Positions 8,404-17,506 of a DNA stretch of 64,000 bases are shown one piece after another. Made by a program: the position numbers and the translations under genes. The notes under the pieces were generated by a model that did not search any database, was not told the DNA's origin, and saw only the letters and a list, made by a program, of their open reading frames with translations. Each line of letters begins with the position of its first letter. The stretch's first letter is position 1. This DNA comes from Prauserella flavalba (GTDB taxonomy: Bacteria; Actinomycetota; Actinomycetes; Mycobacteriales; Pseudonocardiaceae), in contig NZ_MASU01000006.1 in NCBI RefSeq assembly GCF_003202235.1, positions 186,001 through 250,000 on the forward strand, written 5' to 3'.

Positions 8404-9600
8404 TCAGGCGATATCGAGCGCCGCCGACATGAGCGCGACGAGCTCGGCGGCGAGTCCCGGCCGCCCGCTGACGCGCCGGGTGCGCGTGAGGTCGTTGGCG
8501 ATCGTCAGCGCCGCGTGCACGGTGATCTTGGCCTCGCGCTGGTTCAGCTCCGGGTGCGCCGCCTCCAGCAGCGAGACCCACCTGGCGACGTAGTCGCGCT
8601 GGATGCGCACGAGGTCGGTGCGGTCGCGGTCGTCGATGTGCACGCGGTCGACGGAGAACGACACCAGCAGCTCGGGCGGTCCCGTGAGCGTCTGCACGTA
8701 GGACTCGGCGAGCCCGCGCAGCGCCTGCCGCTCGTCCGACGGCGCCTCCGTCCGCAAGGCGTGGTCCGCGGCCAGCGCGAGCCGGTCGGCCGCCCTGCGG
8801 CCGATGGCGCCGAGCAGGCCCGCCTTGCTGGGAAAGTGCCGGTACACGCTCGGCCCCGCGATACCCGCGGCCTTGCCGATGTCCTCCATGCTCACGGCCG
8901 TGAAACCGCGCTTGCGGAAGAGCTCGGCCGCCGCGGTGAGCAGCTGTTCGCGACGCGACGGAGGGGTGAGCGGGGCGGGGGGTTCCGGCGCGGGTTCACC
9001 GTCGGGCTCCGGCAGGTCGGTGTGCAGCACCCGCAGCGCGATGTCCACGAGCAGCTGGCCGAACCGCCGCTTCGCGACGCTCGTGTGGTGCACCGACACG
9101 CTGCCGAACACCGACAGCACCGCCCAGCACAGCAGCTCGGCGTCGTCGGCGGCCAGCTCGGGCCGCACGCGCATGAGCAGCTTCGCCCACAGCGCGAGCA
9201 TCGCCGTCGAGCGCTCGCGGACGGCCTGCTGGTCCTCGGCGCCGAGGTGGCGGCCCTCCCAGCGCCACAGCGCGGCGACCTCACGGCGCTCCACCGACTT
9301 GGTGGCGAGGCTGGTGAGCAGTGCCCTGATCTGTTCCGGCGTCGGCGTCTCGGCGAGCTCGAACGCGCCTTCGGTGGCGGTCTCCATCTCCTCGATGCCG
9401 CTGAGCAGCACGTGCCCGAGGATCGCCTGCTTGTCGGCGAAATGCCGGTACAGCGCGGGGCCGGTGACCCCGGCGGCTGCGGCGATGTCGTTGATGCCGA
9501 CGCCGTGGTAGCCGCGGGCACGAAACAGCTCCGACGCGACCGCGGCCAGCTGGCTCTTCCGGTCGCGCGGGCGTTTGCTCTTGGGGGCTCGCTCGTTCAT
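8404..9600 (-). CDS. TetR-family regulator with two tandem TetR modules
   Basis: This 398-aa protein is twice the usual TetR length. One HTH lies at about residues 12-60 (ending GPALYRHFADKQAILGHVL). A second, clearly homologous HTH lies at about 215-265 (ending GPSVYRHFPSKAGLLGAI). Each HTH is followed by its own helical ligand-type region. It is divergent from fadA-fadB with back-to-back promoters in the 124-bp gap, so it probably controls beta-oxidation genes and itself. Comparable double-TetR proteins exist in actinobacteria as I recall, but the ligand here is unknown. Confidence 0.88.
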   Translation of the reverse strand: MNERAPKSKRPRDRKSQLAAVASELFRARGYHGVGINDIAAAAGVTGPALYRHFADKQAILGHVLLSGIEEMETATEGAFELAETPTPEQIRALLTSLATKSVERREVAALWRWEGRHLGAEDQQAVRERSTAMLALWAKLLMRVRPELAADDAELLCWAVLSVFGSVSVHHTSVAKRRFGQLLVDIALRVLHTDLPEPDGEPAPEPPAPLTPPSRREQLLTAAAELFRKRGFTAVSMEDIGKAAGIAGPSVYRHFPSKAGLLGAIGRRAADRLALAADHALRTEAPSDERQALRGLAESYVQTLTGPPELLVSFSVDRVHIDDRDRTDLVRIQRDYVARWVSLLEAAHPELNQREAKITVHAALTIANDLTRTRRVSGRPGLAAELVALMSAALDIA

Positions 9601-9610
9601 ACGTGATCCA

Positions 9611-9638
9611 ACCTTAGCGTCAGTTGACCGTATGACAA
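9611..9638 (-). promoter_or_regulatory. Promoter of the double TetR gene
   Basis: On the minus strand, -35 TTGTCA (9633-9638), a 16-bp spacer and -10 TAAGGT (9611-9616) lie 11 bp before the ATG at 9600. It abuts the fadA promoter, so a regulator bound here could affect both directions. Confidence 0.5.
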
Positions 9639-9642
9639 CCCG

Positions 9643-9673
9643 TTGACAGCATGGGAAGGAGGCGGATTATGTT
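9643..9673 (+). promoter_or_regulatory. Promoter of fadA-fadB
   Basis: -35 TTGACA (9643-9648) and -10 TATGTT (9668-9673) with a long 19-bp spacer, about 50 bp before the GTG at 9725. The perfect -35 with an over-long spacer suggests an activated or repressed promoter. Confidence 0.45.
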
Positions 9674-9724
9674 AGTAGCGATTAGCGCAGCGATGGAGGC
9701 CGTGGGGCAGGAAGGACCGTTGGT

Positions 9725-10936
9725 GTGAGTACAGAGGCGTTCATCTACGAGGCGATCCGGACGCCTCGTGGCAGGAACAAGGGCGGATCCCTGCACGGGA
9801 CCAAGCCGATCGACCTGGTGGTCGGCCTGATCGACGAGCTGAAGGCGCGGCACCCCAACCTAGACCCCGCGCTGATCGACGACATCATCCTCGGCGTCGT
9901 GTCGCCCGTCGGCGACCAGGGCGCCGACATCGCACGCGCCGCCGCGATGGCGGCGGGCCTGCCCGACACGGTGGCAGGCGTGCAGCTGAACCGCTTCTGC
10001 GCCTCCGGGCTCGAAGCGGTCAACCAGGCCGCGCAGAAGGTACGGGCCGGCTGGGACAACCTGCTGATCGGCGGTGGCGTCGAGTCGATGTCGCGCGTGC
10101 CGATGGGCTCCGACGGCGGCCCGATGTTCACCGACCCCGCCACGAACTACGACACGTACTTCGTGCCGCAGGGCATCGGCGCCGACCTGATCGCCACGAT
10201 CGAGGGCTTCTCCCGCGAGGACGTCGACGCCTTCGCCGTGCGCTCGCAGGACCTGGCCGAGAAGGCGTGGGCGGGCGGCTACTTCGCCAAGTCGGTCGTG
10301 CCGGTCAAGGACATGAACGGCGTGACGATCCTCGACCACGACGAGCACCGGCGCCCCGGGTCCACCGTGGAGAGCCTGGGCAAGCTCAAGCCCGCGTTCG
10401 AGGGCATCGGCGAGATGGGCGGCTTCGACGCCGTGGCGCTGCAGAAGTACCACTCGGTCGAGAAGATCAACCACGTGCACACCGGCGGTAACTCCTCCGG
10501 CATCGTCGACGGCGCGGCGCTCGTGCTCGTCGGCAACGAGGAGGTCGGCAAGACCATCGGTATCGAGCCGCGCGCGCGGATCGTCGCGACGGCCGTCACC
10601 GGCACCGATCCGACGATCATGCTCACCGGGCCGACGCCCGCCACGCAGAAGGTGCTCAAGAAGGCGGGCCTCACCGTCGACGACATCGACCTGTTCGAGC
10701 TGAACGAGGCCTTCGCGTCCGTCGTCCTCAAGTGGATGAAGGACCTGAAGCTGCCCGACGAGAAGGTCAACGTCAACGGTGGCGCCATCGCGATGGGTCA
10801 CCCGCTCGGAGCCACCGGCGCGATGATCCTCGGCACGATGGTGGACGAGCTGGAGCGCCGCCAGGCCCGGCGGGCGCTCGTGACGTTGTGCATCGGCGGC
10901 GGCATGGGCCTCGCCACGATCATCGAGAGGGTTTGA
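9725..10936 (+). CDS. fadA: Acetyl-CoA C-acyltransferase (thiolase), FadA
   Basis: A 403-aa thiolase that cleaves 3-ketoacyl-CoA to acetyl-CoA and a shortened acyl-CoA. The nucleophile Cys92 is in [10 protein letters not shown], the histidine His359 in [10 protein letters not shown], and the second catalytic Cys389 in LCIGGGMG, so all active-site elements are present. It starts with GTG 9725 behind AGGAAGGA. It is followed after 2 bp by fadB, so together they would form the trifunctional beta-oxidation complex, as in Mycobacterium FadA/FadB. Confidence 0.93.
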   Translation: MSTEAFIYEAIRTPRGRNKGGSLHGTKPIDLVVGLIDELKARHPNLDPALIDDIILGVVSPVGDQGADIARAAAMAAGLPDTVAGVQLNRFCASGLEAVNQAAQKVRAGWDNLLIGGGVESMSRVPMGSDGGPMFTDPATNYDTYFVPQGIGADLIATIEGFSREDVDAFAVRSQDLAEKAWAGGYFAKSVVPVKDMNGVTILDHDEHRRPGSTVESLGKLKPAFEGIGEMGGFDAVALQKYHSVEKINHVHTGGNSSGIVDGAALVLVGNEEVGKTIGIEPRARIVATAVTGTDPTIMLTGPTPATQKVLKKAGLTVDDIDLFELNEAFASVVLKWMKDLKLPDEKVNVNGGAIAMGHPLGATGAMILGTMVDELERRQARRALVTLCIGGGMGLATIIERV

Positions 10937-10938
10937 GC

Positions 10939-13107
10939 ATGGCCGAGGCGAAGACCATTCGCTGGGAACAGGACGACGACGGCATCGTCCTGCTGACGAT
11001 GGACGACCCGAAGCAGTCGGCCAACACGATGAACGCCGACTACCGCGAGTCGATGGGCGCCATCGTCGACCGGCTGGAGGCGGAGAAGGACTCGATCACC
11101 GGTGTGGTGCTGACGTCGGCGAAGAAGACGTTCTTCGCCGGTGGTGACCTCAACGACCTGATCCAGGCCACACCCGAGCACGCCGAGGCCATCACGCAGC
11201 AGGGCAACGAGCTCAAGGCGCAGCTGCGCAGGCTGGAGACCTTCGGCAAGCCCGTGGTCGCCGCCATCAACGGCGCCGCGCTGGGCGGCGGGCTCGAGAT
11301 CGCGCTCGCGTGTCACCACCGCATCGCCGCCGACGTCAAGGGCAGCGTCATCGGCCTGCCCGAGGTGACGCTGGGCCTGCTGCCCGGCGGCGGCGGCATC
11401 GTGCGCACCGTGCGCCTGCTCGGCATCCAGAACGCTATCCTGAACGTGCTCGTGCAGGGCCAGCGGCACAAGCCCGCCAAGGCACTGGAGCTCGGCCTCG
11501 TGCACGAGCTGGTGTCCACTGTGGACGAGCTGGTGCCGAAGGCCAAGGAGTGGATCAAGGCCAACCCCGAGGCCGTGCAGCCGTGGGACGCCAAGGGCTA
11601 CAAGATCCCCGGCGGCAGCCCGTCGAACCCGGGCTTCGCCGCGAACCTGCCCGCGTTCCCGGCAAACCTGCGCAAGCAGCTCAAGGGTGCGCCGATGCCT
11701 GCTCCGCGGGCGATCCTGTCGGCGGCCATCGAGGGCGCGCAGGTGGACTTCGAGACCGCGTCGCTCATCGAGACCCGGTACTTCACGAGCCTCGTGATCG
11801 GCCAGGTCGCGAAGAACATGACCAAGGCGTTCTTCTTCGACCTGCAGCACATCAACTCCGGCGGCTCGCGGCCCGACGGCTACGAGAAGTATCAGGCGAA
11901 GAAGGTCGGCGTGCTCGGCGCGGGCATGATGGGCGCCGCGATCGCCTACGTCTCCGCCAAGGCGGGCATCGAGGTGGTGCTCAAGGACGTCTCGCAGGAG
12001 AACGCCGAGAAGGGCAAGGGCTACGCCGTCAAGCTGGAGGAGAAGGCCCGGGGGCGCGGCAAGACCACGCAGGCGAAGTCCGACGAGCTGCTCGCGCGGA
12101 TCAAGCCCACGGCCGATCCTGCCGACCTCAAGGGCGTCGACTTCGTGATCGAGGCCGTGTTCGAGAGCCAGGAGCTCAAGCACAAGGTCTTCCAGGAGAT
12201 CGAGGGCGTGGTGAACCCGGACGCGGTGCTGGGCTCCAACACCTCGACGCTGCCGATCACCGGGCTCGCCGAGGGCGTGCAGCGGCAGGAGGACTTCATC
12301 GGCATCCACTTCTTCTCGCCGGTGGACAAGATGCCGCTCGTGGAGATCATCCGCGGTGAGAAGACCTCCGACGCCACGCTCGCGAAGGTCTTCGACTACA
12401 CGCTGCAGATCAAGAAGACCCCGATCGTCGTCAACGACAGCCGGGGGTTCTTCACCAGCCGCGTCATCGGCACGTTCATCAACGAGGCCGTCGCCGCCGT
12501 GGGCGAGGGCGTGGAGCCCGCCAGCGTCGAGCAGGCCGGTTCGCAGGCCGGTTACCCGGCGCCGCCGCTGCAGCTGATGGACGAGCTGACGCTGACCCTG
12601 CCGCGCAAGATCCGGCAGGAGACGCGGGCCGCGGTGGAGGCCGCGGGCGGCACGTGGACCGAGCACCCCGCCGAGGCCGTCATCGACCGGATGATCGACG
12701 AGTTCGACCGCAAGGGCCGCTCCAGTGGGGCCGGCTTCTACGAGTACGACGAGAGCGGCAAGCGCACCCGGATCTGGCCGGGGCTGCGTGAGGCGTTCAA
12801 CTCGGGCTCCGCGGCGATCCCGTTCGAGGACCTCAAGGAGCGCATGCTCTTCGCCGAGGCGCTGGAGACCGTGAAGTGCTTCGACGAGGGCGTGCTCACC
12901 TCGGTGCAGGACGCCAACATCGGCTCGATCTTCGGCATCGGGTTCCCGGCGTGGACGGGCGGTGTCATCCAGTACATCAACCAGTACCCGGGTGGCCTGA
13001 AGGGCTTCGTCGCGCGCTCGCGTGAGCTGGCGCAGCGCTACGGCGACCACTTCAACCCGCCGCAGTCCCTGGTGGACAAGGCCGAGAAGGGCGAGATCTT
13101 CGAGTAG
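10939..13107 (+). CDS. fadB: Enoyl-CoA hydratase/3-hydroxyacyl-CoA dehydrogenase, FadB
   Basis: A 722-aa two-domain enzyme. The N-terminal crotonase domain (about 1-300) has the oxyanion-hole segment around [17 protein letters not shown] and a [15 protein letters not shown] loop. The C-terminal NAD-binding 3-hydroxyacyl-CoA dehydrogenase domain begins at about 323 with [16 protein letters not shown] 10939 directly follows the thiolase stop. The longer frame upstream is only an overlap with fadA. The transcript probably ends at the hairpin at 13123-13169. Confidence 0.93.
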   Translation: MAEAKTIRWEQDDDGIVLLTMDDPKQSANTMNADYRESMGAIVDRLEAEKDSITGVVLTSAKKTFFAGGDLNDLIQATPEHAEAITQQGNELKAQLRRLETFGKPVVAAINGAALGGGLEIALACHHRIAADVKGSVIGLPEVTLGLLPGGGGIVRTVRLLGIQNAILNVLVQGQRHKPAKALELGLVHELVSTVDELVPKAKEWIKANPEAVQPWDAKGYKIPGGSPSNPGFAANLPAFPANLRKQLKGAPMPAPRAILSAAIEGAQVDFETASLIETRYFTSLVIGQVAKNMTKAFFFDLQHINSGGSRPDGYEKYQAKKVGVLGAGMMGAAIAYVSAKAGIEVVLKDVSQENAEKGKGYAVKLEEKARGRGKTTQAKSDELLARIKPTADPADLKGVDFVIEAVFESQELKHKVFQEIEGVVNPDAVLGSNTSTLPITGLAEGVQRQEDFIGIHFFSPVDKMPLVEIIRGEKTSDATLAKVFDYTLQIKKTPIVVNDSRGFFTSRVIGTFINEAVAAVGEGVEPASVEQAGSQAGYPAPPLQLMDELTLTLPRKIRQETRAAVEAAGGTWTEHPAEAVIDRMIDEFDRKGRSSGAGFYEYDESGKRTRIWPGLREAFNSGSAAIPFEDLKERMLFAEALETVKCFDEGVLTSVQDANIGSIFGIGFPAWTGGVIQYINQYPGGLKGFVARSRELAQRYGDHFNPPQSLVDKAEKGEIFE

Positions 13108-13122
13108 GTCCGCCGGCTGTCC

Positions 13123-13169
13123 CCCAAGGCCACCTTTGTTGCGCTCAACGCACCAAAGGTGGCCTTGGG
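13123..13169. terminator. Short REPIN-like hairpin, convergent terminator of fadB and PP2C gene
   Basis: A perfect 16-bp stem, arm CCCAAGGCCACCTTTG at 13123-13138 and its complement at 13154-13169, with a 15-nt loop that itself contains GCG/CGC. It lies between convergent genes and belongs to the AAGGCCACC repeat family found at five places in the window. Confidence 0.8.
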
Positions 13170-13187
13170 TGCATTGAGGGGCAGCTT

Positions 13188-13913
13188 TCAGAGTAGGAGG
13201 CGGTCGACCACTATCGCGGTGGCGTTGTCGCGGCTGCCGAACGTCCTCGCGGCGGTGACGAGCGCGTTGGCCGTGTCACCGGCCCGCACGCCGTCGGCCA
13301 GGATGCCCTTGATCTGCACCAGGTCCAGCAGCTTGTGCACACCGTCGCTGCTCAGCACCAGCCTGCCGGGCCCGGCGCCGACCCGCGCCCGCCCGATGTC
13401 GCTCTCCTTCGCCGTGCGCACCGAGTCGGTCACCATGTGCTCCAGCCTCGGCGACGGCTCCACGCCGCCCCGGCGCCAGAACTCCGCGAGCGTGTGGTCC
13501 ACCGTGATCTGGTGCAGCACGCGGCCGTTCCAGCGGTAGGCCCGGCAGTCGCCGACCCACGCGATGTCGACCGTCTCCTCGTCGGTTCCTTCCGGCGGGA
13601 ACACGGCGACGACCAGCACGGCGTCGGCCTTCGGCTGCTCGAACTGCGCCAGCAGCTCCTGTTGCGCCCGCAGCAGCCCGCCGACGGCTCCGTGGCGGAC
13701 GGCCTGCGCCGCCGCGGTGCTCGCCGAGAGCCGGGCCGCGCGGGCGGCGAGCAGGTGGTCGCCGACGCCATCGGCGACCACGAACGCCATGCGCCCGCTC
13801 GCTTCGTCCGTGTGGGTGGCCACGGCGTCGGCGTTGATGTCGCGCGGGCCCCGGTCGCTCGCCGCGTCGGACCGCGTGTGGACCTTCAGCGGCAGGTGGG
13901 GAGTGGTCAGCAC
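13188..13913 (-). CDS. PP2C-family serine/threonine protein phosphatase
   Basis: A 241-aa PP2C domain protein without membrane segments. Metal-binding and core motifs are visible: [10 protein letters not shown] (usually DGMGG), [21 protein letters not shown] and [10 protein letters not shown]. It should dephosphorylate Ser/Thr phosphoproteins with Mn2+ or Mg2+. The DGVGD variant of the DGMGG motif is unusual but keeps the aspartate. It stands alone, with no kinase gene beside it. GTG 13913 is the furthest start. Confidence 0.85.
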   Translation of the reverse strand: MLTTPHLPLKVHTRSDAASDRGPRDINADAVATHTDEASGRMAFVVADGVGDHLLAARAARLSASTAAAQAVRHGAVGGLLRAQQELLAQFEQPKADAVLVVAVFPPEGTDEETVDIAWVGDCRAYRWNGRVLHQITVDHTLAEFWRRGGVEPSPRLEHMVTDSVRTAKESDIGRARVGAGPGRLVLSSDGVHKLLDLVQIKGILADGVRAGDTANALVTAARTFGSRDNATAIVVDRLLL

Positions 13914-14024
13914 GGCCGTACCTCCTCCGAGCGGTGGCCGACCCCCGACGATCGGCCGTTACCTGCTCAACGCCGGAACCGCCGTGCTTACTCCAAGAGT
14001 TTCCTGTGAATCCCCGTCACCGGG

Positions 14025-15578
14025 TCACAGCAGCGGCGGGATCGCCGCGTCGATCAGGTGCGGCCCCGGCTCGGCGAGCGCCCGCGAGAACTGCTCGGCC
14101 AGCTCCTCGGCGGTCGTCGCGCGGGTCGCCGGGACGCCGAGACCCTCGGAGATCTTCACGAAGTCCAGCTCGGGCGGGGACAGGTCGAGCAGGCTCTTCG
14201 CCTTCGGCCCCGAGCCCTCGGCGCCGACCCGCTGCAGCTCCATCCGCAGGATCGCGTACGCGCGGTTGTTGAGGATCACCGTGGTGACGTTCAGGTTCTC
14301 GCGTGCCTGCGTCCACAGCGCGGAGATCGTGTAGAGCGCGCTGCCGTCGGACTCCAGGTTGATCACCGGGCGGTCCGGTGCGGCGATCGCGGCACCCGTC
14401 GCCACGGGCATGCCCTGGCCGATCGCGCCGCCGGTGAGGGTGAGCACGTCGTGGCGGGGTGCGCCGGCGGTCGCGCCGGGTAGCAGCAGGCCGGACGTGT
14501 TCGCCTCGTCGGAGATGATCGCCTGCTCCGGCAGCAGCGCGCCAATCACCTGCACCCAGTTCTGCGCGGTCAGCTCGCCGCTCGGCAGCTCGGGCCGCTG
14601 CGGCTGCGCGAGCACCGGCTCCGTGCCCGCGGCGACCAGCTCGGCCAGGTCCTCCAGCGCGCCCACCACGTCGTCCTCGACGGCCGCGAGCGTGTGCACC
14701 TGCGCGCCCTCGGGCACGAGGTCGCTCGCCTTGCCGGGGTAGGCGAAGAACGACACCGGCGGCCTGGTGCCCGCGACGATCACGTGCCGCGTGCCCTCGA
14801 GCTGGTAGGCGACCTGCTCGGCGAGGTAGCCGAGCCGCTCGATCGCGGGCAGGCCCGCGCCCCGTTCGAGCCGGCCCGGGAACGTCTCGATGAACGGCCT
14901 CGCCCCGGTGGCCTTCGCGATCCGGCTCGCGGCGCGCAGCCCGCTCTCGCGGCACGCGTCCCCGCCGAGCAGCAGCGCCACGGGCTCGCCCGTGCGCAGC
15001 ACCTCGGCGACCGACTTCACCGTGGTCTCCGCGACCGGTTTCGCCGTGCGCGGCGGCACGGGCGGGCACGGCCTGCCGCCGTCGCCCCACGAGACGTCCG
15101 CGGGCAGGATCAGCGTGGCGACGCGGCCCGGCGCGTCCTGCGCGGCGCCCACCGCGGCGGCCGCGTCCGCGCCGACGTCGGCGGTGCTCTCGCTGCGCCT
15201 CACCCAGCCGTTCAGCGAACCGGCGACGGCCTCGATGTCGGATTCCAGGGGCGCGTCGTAGCGCTTGTGGTAGGTCGCGTGGTCGCCGATGACGTTGACC
15301 ACCGGGGTGTTGGCGCGGCGCGCGTTGTGCAGGTTCGCCAGGCCGTTGCCGAGGCCGGGGCCGAGGTGCAGCAGAGTCGCCGCGGGCTTGCCGGCGATGC
15401 GCGCGTAGCCGTCGGCGGCACCGGTGACGACGCCTTCGGCGAGCCCGAGCACGCCCCTCATCTCCGGTGCCGTGTCGAGTGCGGCGACGAAGTGCATCTC
15501 GGACGTGCCCGGATTCGAGAAGCACACGTCGACCCCCGCGTCGACGAGCGTCCGGATCAGCGACTGCGCGCCGTTCAT
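14025..15578 (-). CDS. Thiamine-diphosphate enzyme of the acetolactate synthase/benzoylformate decarboxylase family
   Basis: A 517-aa protein with the three-domain ThDP decarboxylase architecture. The N-terminal catalytic glutamate lies in LAEGVVTGAADGYAR. The C-terminal cofactor segment is ESDGSAL...NNRAY, with ESDG in place of the usual GDG. Databases tend to label such proteins acetolactate synthase large subunit, but no small regulatory subunit is nearby, so a 2-oxoacid decarboxylase is equally possible. ATG 15578 has GAGGAGG upstream. It follows the GlcD-like gene after 19 bp, so a 2-hydroxyacid could be oxidised and then decarboxylated (inference). Confidence 0.8.
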   Translation of the reverse strand: MNGAQSLIRTLVDAGVDVCFSNPGTSEMHFVAALDTAPEMRGVLGLAEGVVTGAADGYARIAGKPAATLLHLGPGLGNGLANLHNARRANTPVVNVIGDHATYHKRYDAPLESDIEAVAGSLNGWVRRSESTADVGADAAAAVGAAQDAPGRVATLILPADVSWGDGGRPCPPVPPRTAKPVAETTVKSVAEVLRTGEPVALLLGGDACRESGLRAASRIAKATGARPFIETFPGRLERGAGLPAIERLGYLAEQVAYQLEGTRHVIVAGTRPPVSFFAYPGKASDLVPEGAQVHTLAAVEDDVVGALEDLAELVAAGTEPVLAQPQRPELPSGELTAQNWVQVIGALLPEQAIISDEANTSGLLLPGATAGAPRHDVLTLTGGAIGQGMPVATGAAIAAPDRPVINLESDGSALYTISALWTQARENLNVTTVILNNRAYAILRMELQRVGAEGSGPKAKSLLDLSPPELDFVKISEGLGVPATRATTAEELAEQFSRALAEPGPHLIDAAIPPLL

Positions 15579-15597
15579 GGTCCTCCTCAGGAGATGA

Positions 15598-16971
15598 CTA
15601 GTCGAAAAGTACGCCGGGGTTGAGGATCCCGGCCGGGTCGAAGGCGGTCTTGATCCGCTTCATCAGCTCCACCTTGGCCGGGTCCTCGAGCTCCAGCCAG
15701 TGCTCCTTCTTCGCGCGGCCGATGCCGTGCTCACCGGAGATCGCGCCGCCGAGCTCCATGCCCACGGCAAAGATGTCGTGCAGCAGGCTCGCGCGCTTGG
15801 CCGGGTCCTTCTGGAAGATGCCCAGATGCACGTTGCCGTCGCCGGCGTGCCCGCAGCCGACCACGCCCGACTCGGTCTTGGCGGCGATTTCCCTTGCCCT
15901 GCTGAGGAACTCGGGCATCGCGGCCCTGGGCACCACCACGTCGATCACGTCGTCGGCACCCGCCGACTTCGCCGTCCAGAACGCCTTCTCGCGGGCCTCG
16001 ATGAGCTTGCGGGCCGAGCCGCCCTCCAGCACGTAGACGTCGGTGGCGCCGAGCCCGGACAGCAGCTCGCCGAGCGCCTGCACGTCGTCGTCGAGCCGGT
16101 CGGTCTCGCGGTTCTCCAGCCCCACCACGAGGTACGCCTGCGACGCGTCGCGCACCTTGTCGGGGATGCCGAGCGAGAGCTGCGCGGTGTAGGTGATCGC
16201 GGCCATCGTGAGCGCGTCGATGTATTCGAGGATGTGCGGCGCGAGCCCGCTCGACACGATCGCCGGGACGGCCGCCATCACCTGGTCCAGGTCGCTGAAC
16301 GGGGCGAGCACGGTGGCCCCGTGGGTGAGCCTGGGGTGCAGCCGGACGGTGATCTCGGTGGCCAGCGCGAGCGTGCCCTCGGAGCCGATCACGAGCTGCG
16401 TGAGGTCGTAGCCCGTGGAGGTCTTCACGATCTTGCCGCCGGTGCGGATGACCTCGCCGGTGGCCAGAACCGCTTGCAGGCCAAGGACGTTGTTGCGCGT
16501 GACGCCGTACTTGACGGCCCGCATGCCGCCCGCGTTGGTGCCGACGTTGCCGCCGACGCTCGCACTCATCTCGCCGGGGTAGACGGTGTAGCCGAGGCCG
16601 CTCTCGGCGGTCCGTTCGTCCAGTTCGGACAGTGTGGCGCCGGGCTGCACCACCGCGACGTGGTTGGTGGTGTCGATCTCGAGGATCGCGTTCATGCGCT
16701 CGAAGGAGACGAGGATCCCGTCGGGATGGGGCCGGGCGGCGGCGGAGAGCCCGCTGCCGGAACCTCGGGCGGTGACGGGGATGCGGTGTTCGGTCGCCGT
16801 GGTGAGGACGGCGGCGACCTCGTCGGTGGTGGCCGGCTTGACCACGTACCGGGGCTTGACGGGTTCGCCGACGAGTGCTTCGTCGCCCGCGTAGTCCTCG
16901 GTGACGGCCTCGCCGGTCAGGAGGTGCTGATCGCCGACGATCTCGGCCAGTCGCTGCGCAACGTCGCCCAT
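15598..16971 (-). CDS. FAD-linked 2-hydroxyacid oxidase/dehydrogenase (GlcD/D-lactate dehydrogenase-like)
   Basis: A 457-aa flavoprotein with an FAD_binding_4 domain (PVTARGSGSGLSAAARP around 65-85; VGGNVGTNAGGMRAVKYGV near 140) and a C-terminal FAD-oxidase domain ending GEHGIGRAKKEHW...AFDPAGILNPG. Family members oxidise glycolate, D-lactate or D-2-hydroxyglutarate. The ATG at 16971 follows a -10-like TAGGCT by 6 nt, so translation may be leaderless. A second GlcD-like paralogue is at 40436. Confidence 0.88.
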   Translation of the reverse strand: MGDVAQRLAEIVGDQHLLTGEAVTEDYAGDEALVGEPVKPRYVVKPATTDEVAAVLTTATEHRIPVTARGSGSGLSAAARPHPDGILVSFERMNAILEIDTTNHVAVVQPGATLSELDERTAESGLGYTVYPGEMSASVGGNVGTNAGGMRAVKYGVTRNNVLGLQAVLATGEVIRTGGKIVKTSTGYDLTQLVIGSEGTLALATEITVRLHPRLTHGATVLAPFSDLDQVMAAVPAIVSSGLAPHILEYIDALTMAAITYTAQLSLGIPDKVRDASQAYLVVGLENRETDRLDDDVQALGELLSGLGATDVYVLEGGSARKLIEAREKAFWTAKSAGADDVIDVVVPRAAMPEFLSRAREIAAKTESGVVGCGHAGDGNVHLGIFQKDPAKRASLLHDIFAVGMELGGAISGEHGIGRAKKEHWLELEDPAKVELMKRIKTAFDPAGILNPGVLFD

Positions 16972-16977
16972 GGCGGA

Positions 16978-16983
16978 AGCCTA
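16978..16983 (-). promoter_or_regulatory. Leaderless -10 element of the GlcD-like gene
   Basis: TAGGCT on the minus strand lies 6 nt before the ATG at 16971, placing the expected transcript start at the start codon. Confidence 0.4.
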
Positions 16984-17019
16984 GTACGACCGCGCGGCTG
17001 AAAGCTATTCACGTTCGCC

Positions 17020-17066
17020 GCCGGGGCGGGGCCGGTCCGCGCCAACGTACCGACCCCGCCCTCGGC
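17020..17066 (-). terminator. Terminator of the 27-codon gene
   Basis: A GC-rich stem (17020-17036 against 17049-17066, one bulge) with a 12-nt loop, 16 bp beyond the stop of the small ORF at 17082. It would separate the small gene from the GlcD-like gene downstream on the same strand. Confidence 0.6.
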
Positions 17067-17081
17067 TTCAGCTCAACGGCC

Positions 17082-17165
17082 TCAGACCAGCCAGCCCAGG
17101 ATGTTGGCCAGGTGCGCGAGGATGCCGGTGATGATGTCGCCGCCGTGGGTGACGAAGATCTGCAT
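17082..17165 (-). CDS. Small hydrophobic amphipathic peptide, 27 aa, unknown function
   Basis: A short ORF with strong gene signals: AAGGAG nine nt before an ATG at 17165, a stop at 17082 and a terminator hairpin right after. The peptide starts MQIFVTHGGD, then carries an amphipathic stretch IITGILAHLANILGWLV up to its C-terminus. It has no cleavable signal or leader motif. Possible classes are a type I toxin-like membrane peptide, a leaderless bacteriocin or a PSM-like peptide; none is shown. The 535-bp gap otherwise holds only regulatory-looking structures. Confidence 0.55.
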   Translation of the reverse strand: MQIFVTHGGDIITGILAHLANILGWLV

Positions 17166-17240
17166 TTCGAGGGGCTCCTTAACAGGAAAATCGGTTACAC
17201 GGATTGCCGTGTGCACACAGCTGCTTTCGAAAGCCAGGCA

Positions 17241-17269
17241 AGGTTTTCAAGGCGGTGCGGCGGTGTCAA
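17241..17269 (-). promoter_or_regulatory. Candidate promoter of the 27-codon gene
   Basis: On the minus strand, -35 TTGACA (17264-17269), a 17-bp spacer and a weak -10 AAACCT (17241-17246). The predicted 5' leader is about 70 nt. A 9-bp inverted repeat AACCCGAAA/TTTCGGGTT (17294-17302 and 17328-17336), with GTTTAAAC in its loop, lies upstream and could be a regulatory site. Confidence 0.35.
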
Positions 17270-17355
17270 AGAGCCGGAAACGCGGTGAAGCGGAACCCGA
17301 AATCCCTTCAGTTTAAACACGTAAGTCTTTCGGGTTTTGCACCGGCCCAGGGCTT

Positions 17356-17395
17356 CCACTCCGTTGGTGACGATGCGTAGTCACCAACGGAGTGG
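17356..17395. terminator. Perfect 15-bp inverted repeat downstream of the DUF3830 gene
   Basis: CCACTCCGTTGGTGA and its exact complement flank a 10-nt loop. It lies 112 bp past the DUF3830 stop on the minus strand and probably ends the aminotransferase-DUF3830 transcript. No U-run follows, so a processing or regulator-binding role is also possible. Confidence 0.55.
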
Positions 17396-17506
17396 TCACC
17401 CGGGGTAACGGTGATCTTGATGCGATGTTCGGGGGCTGTCGGCCCACGAACGAGTTAAGGCGGTGGCACTACAGGTGAATTCGCGCCTTCCACCCGTCCG
17501 AGTGAC

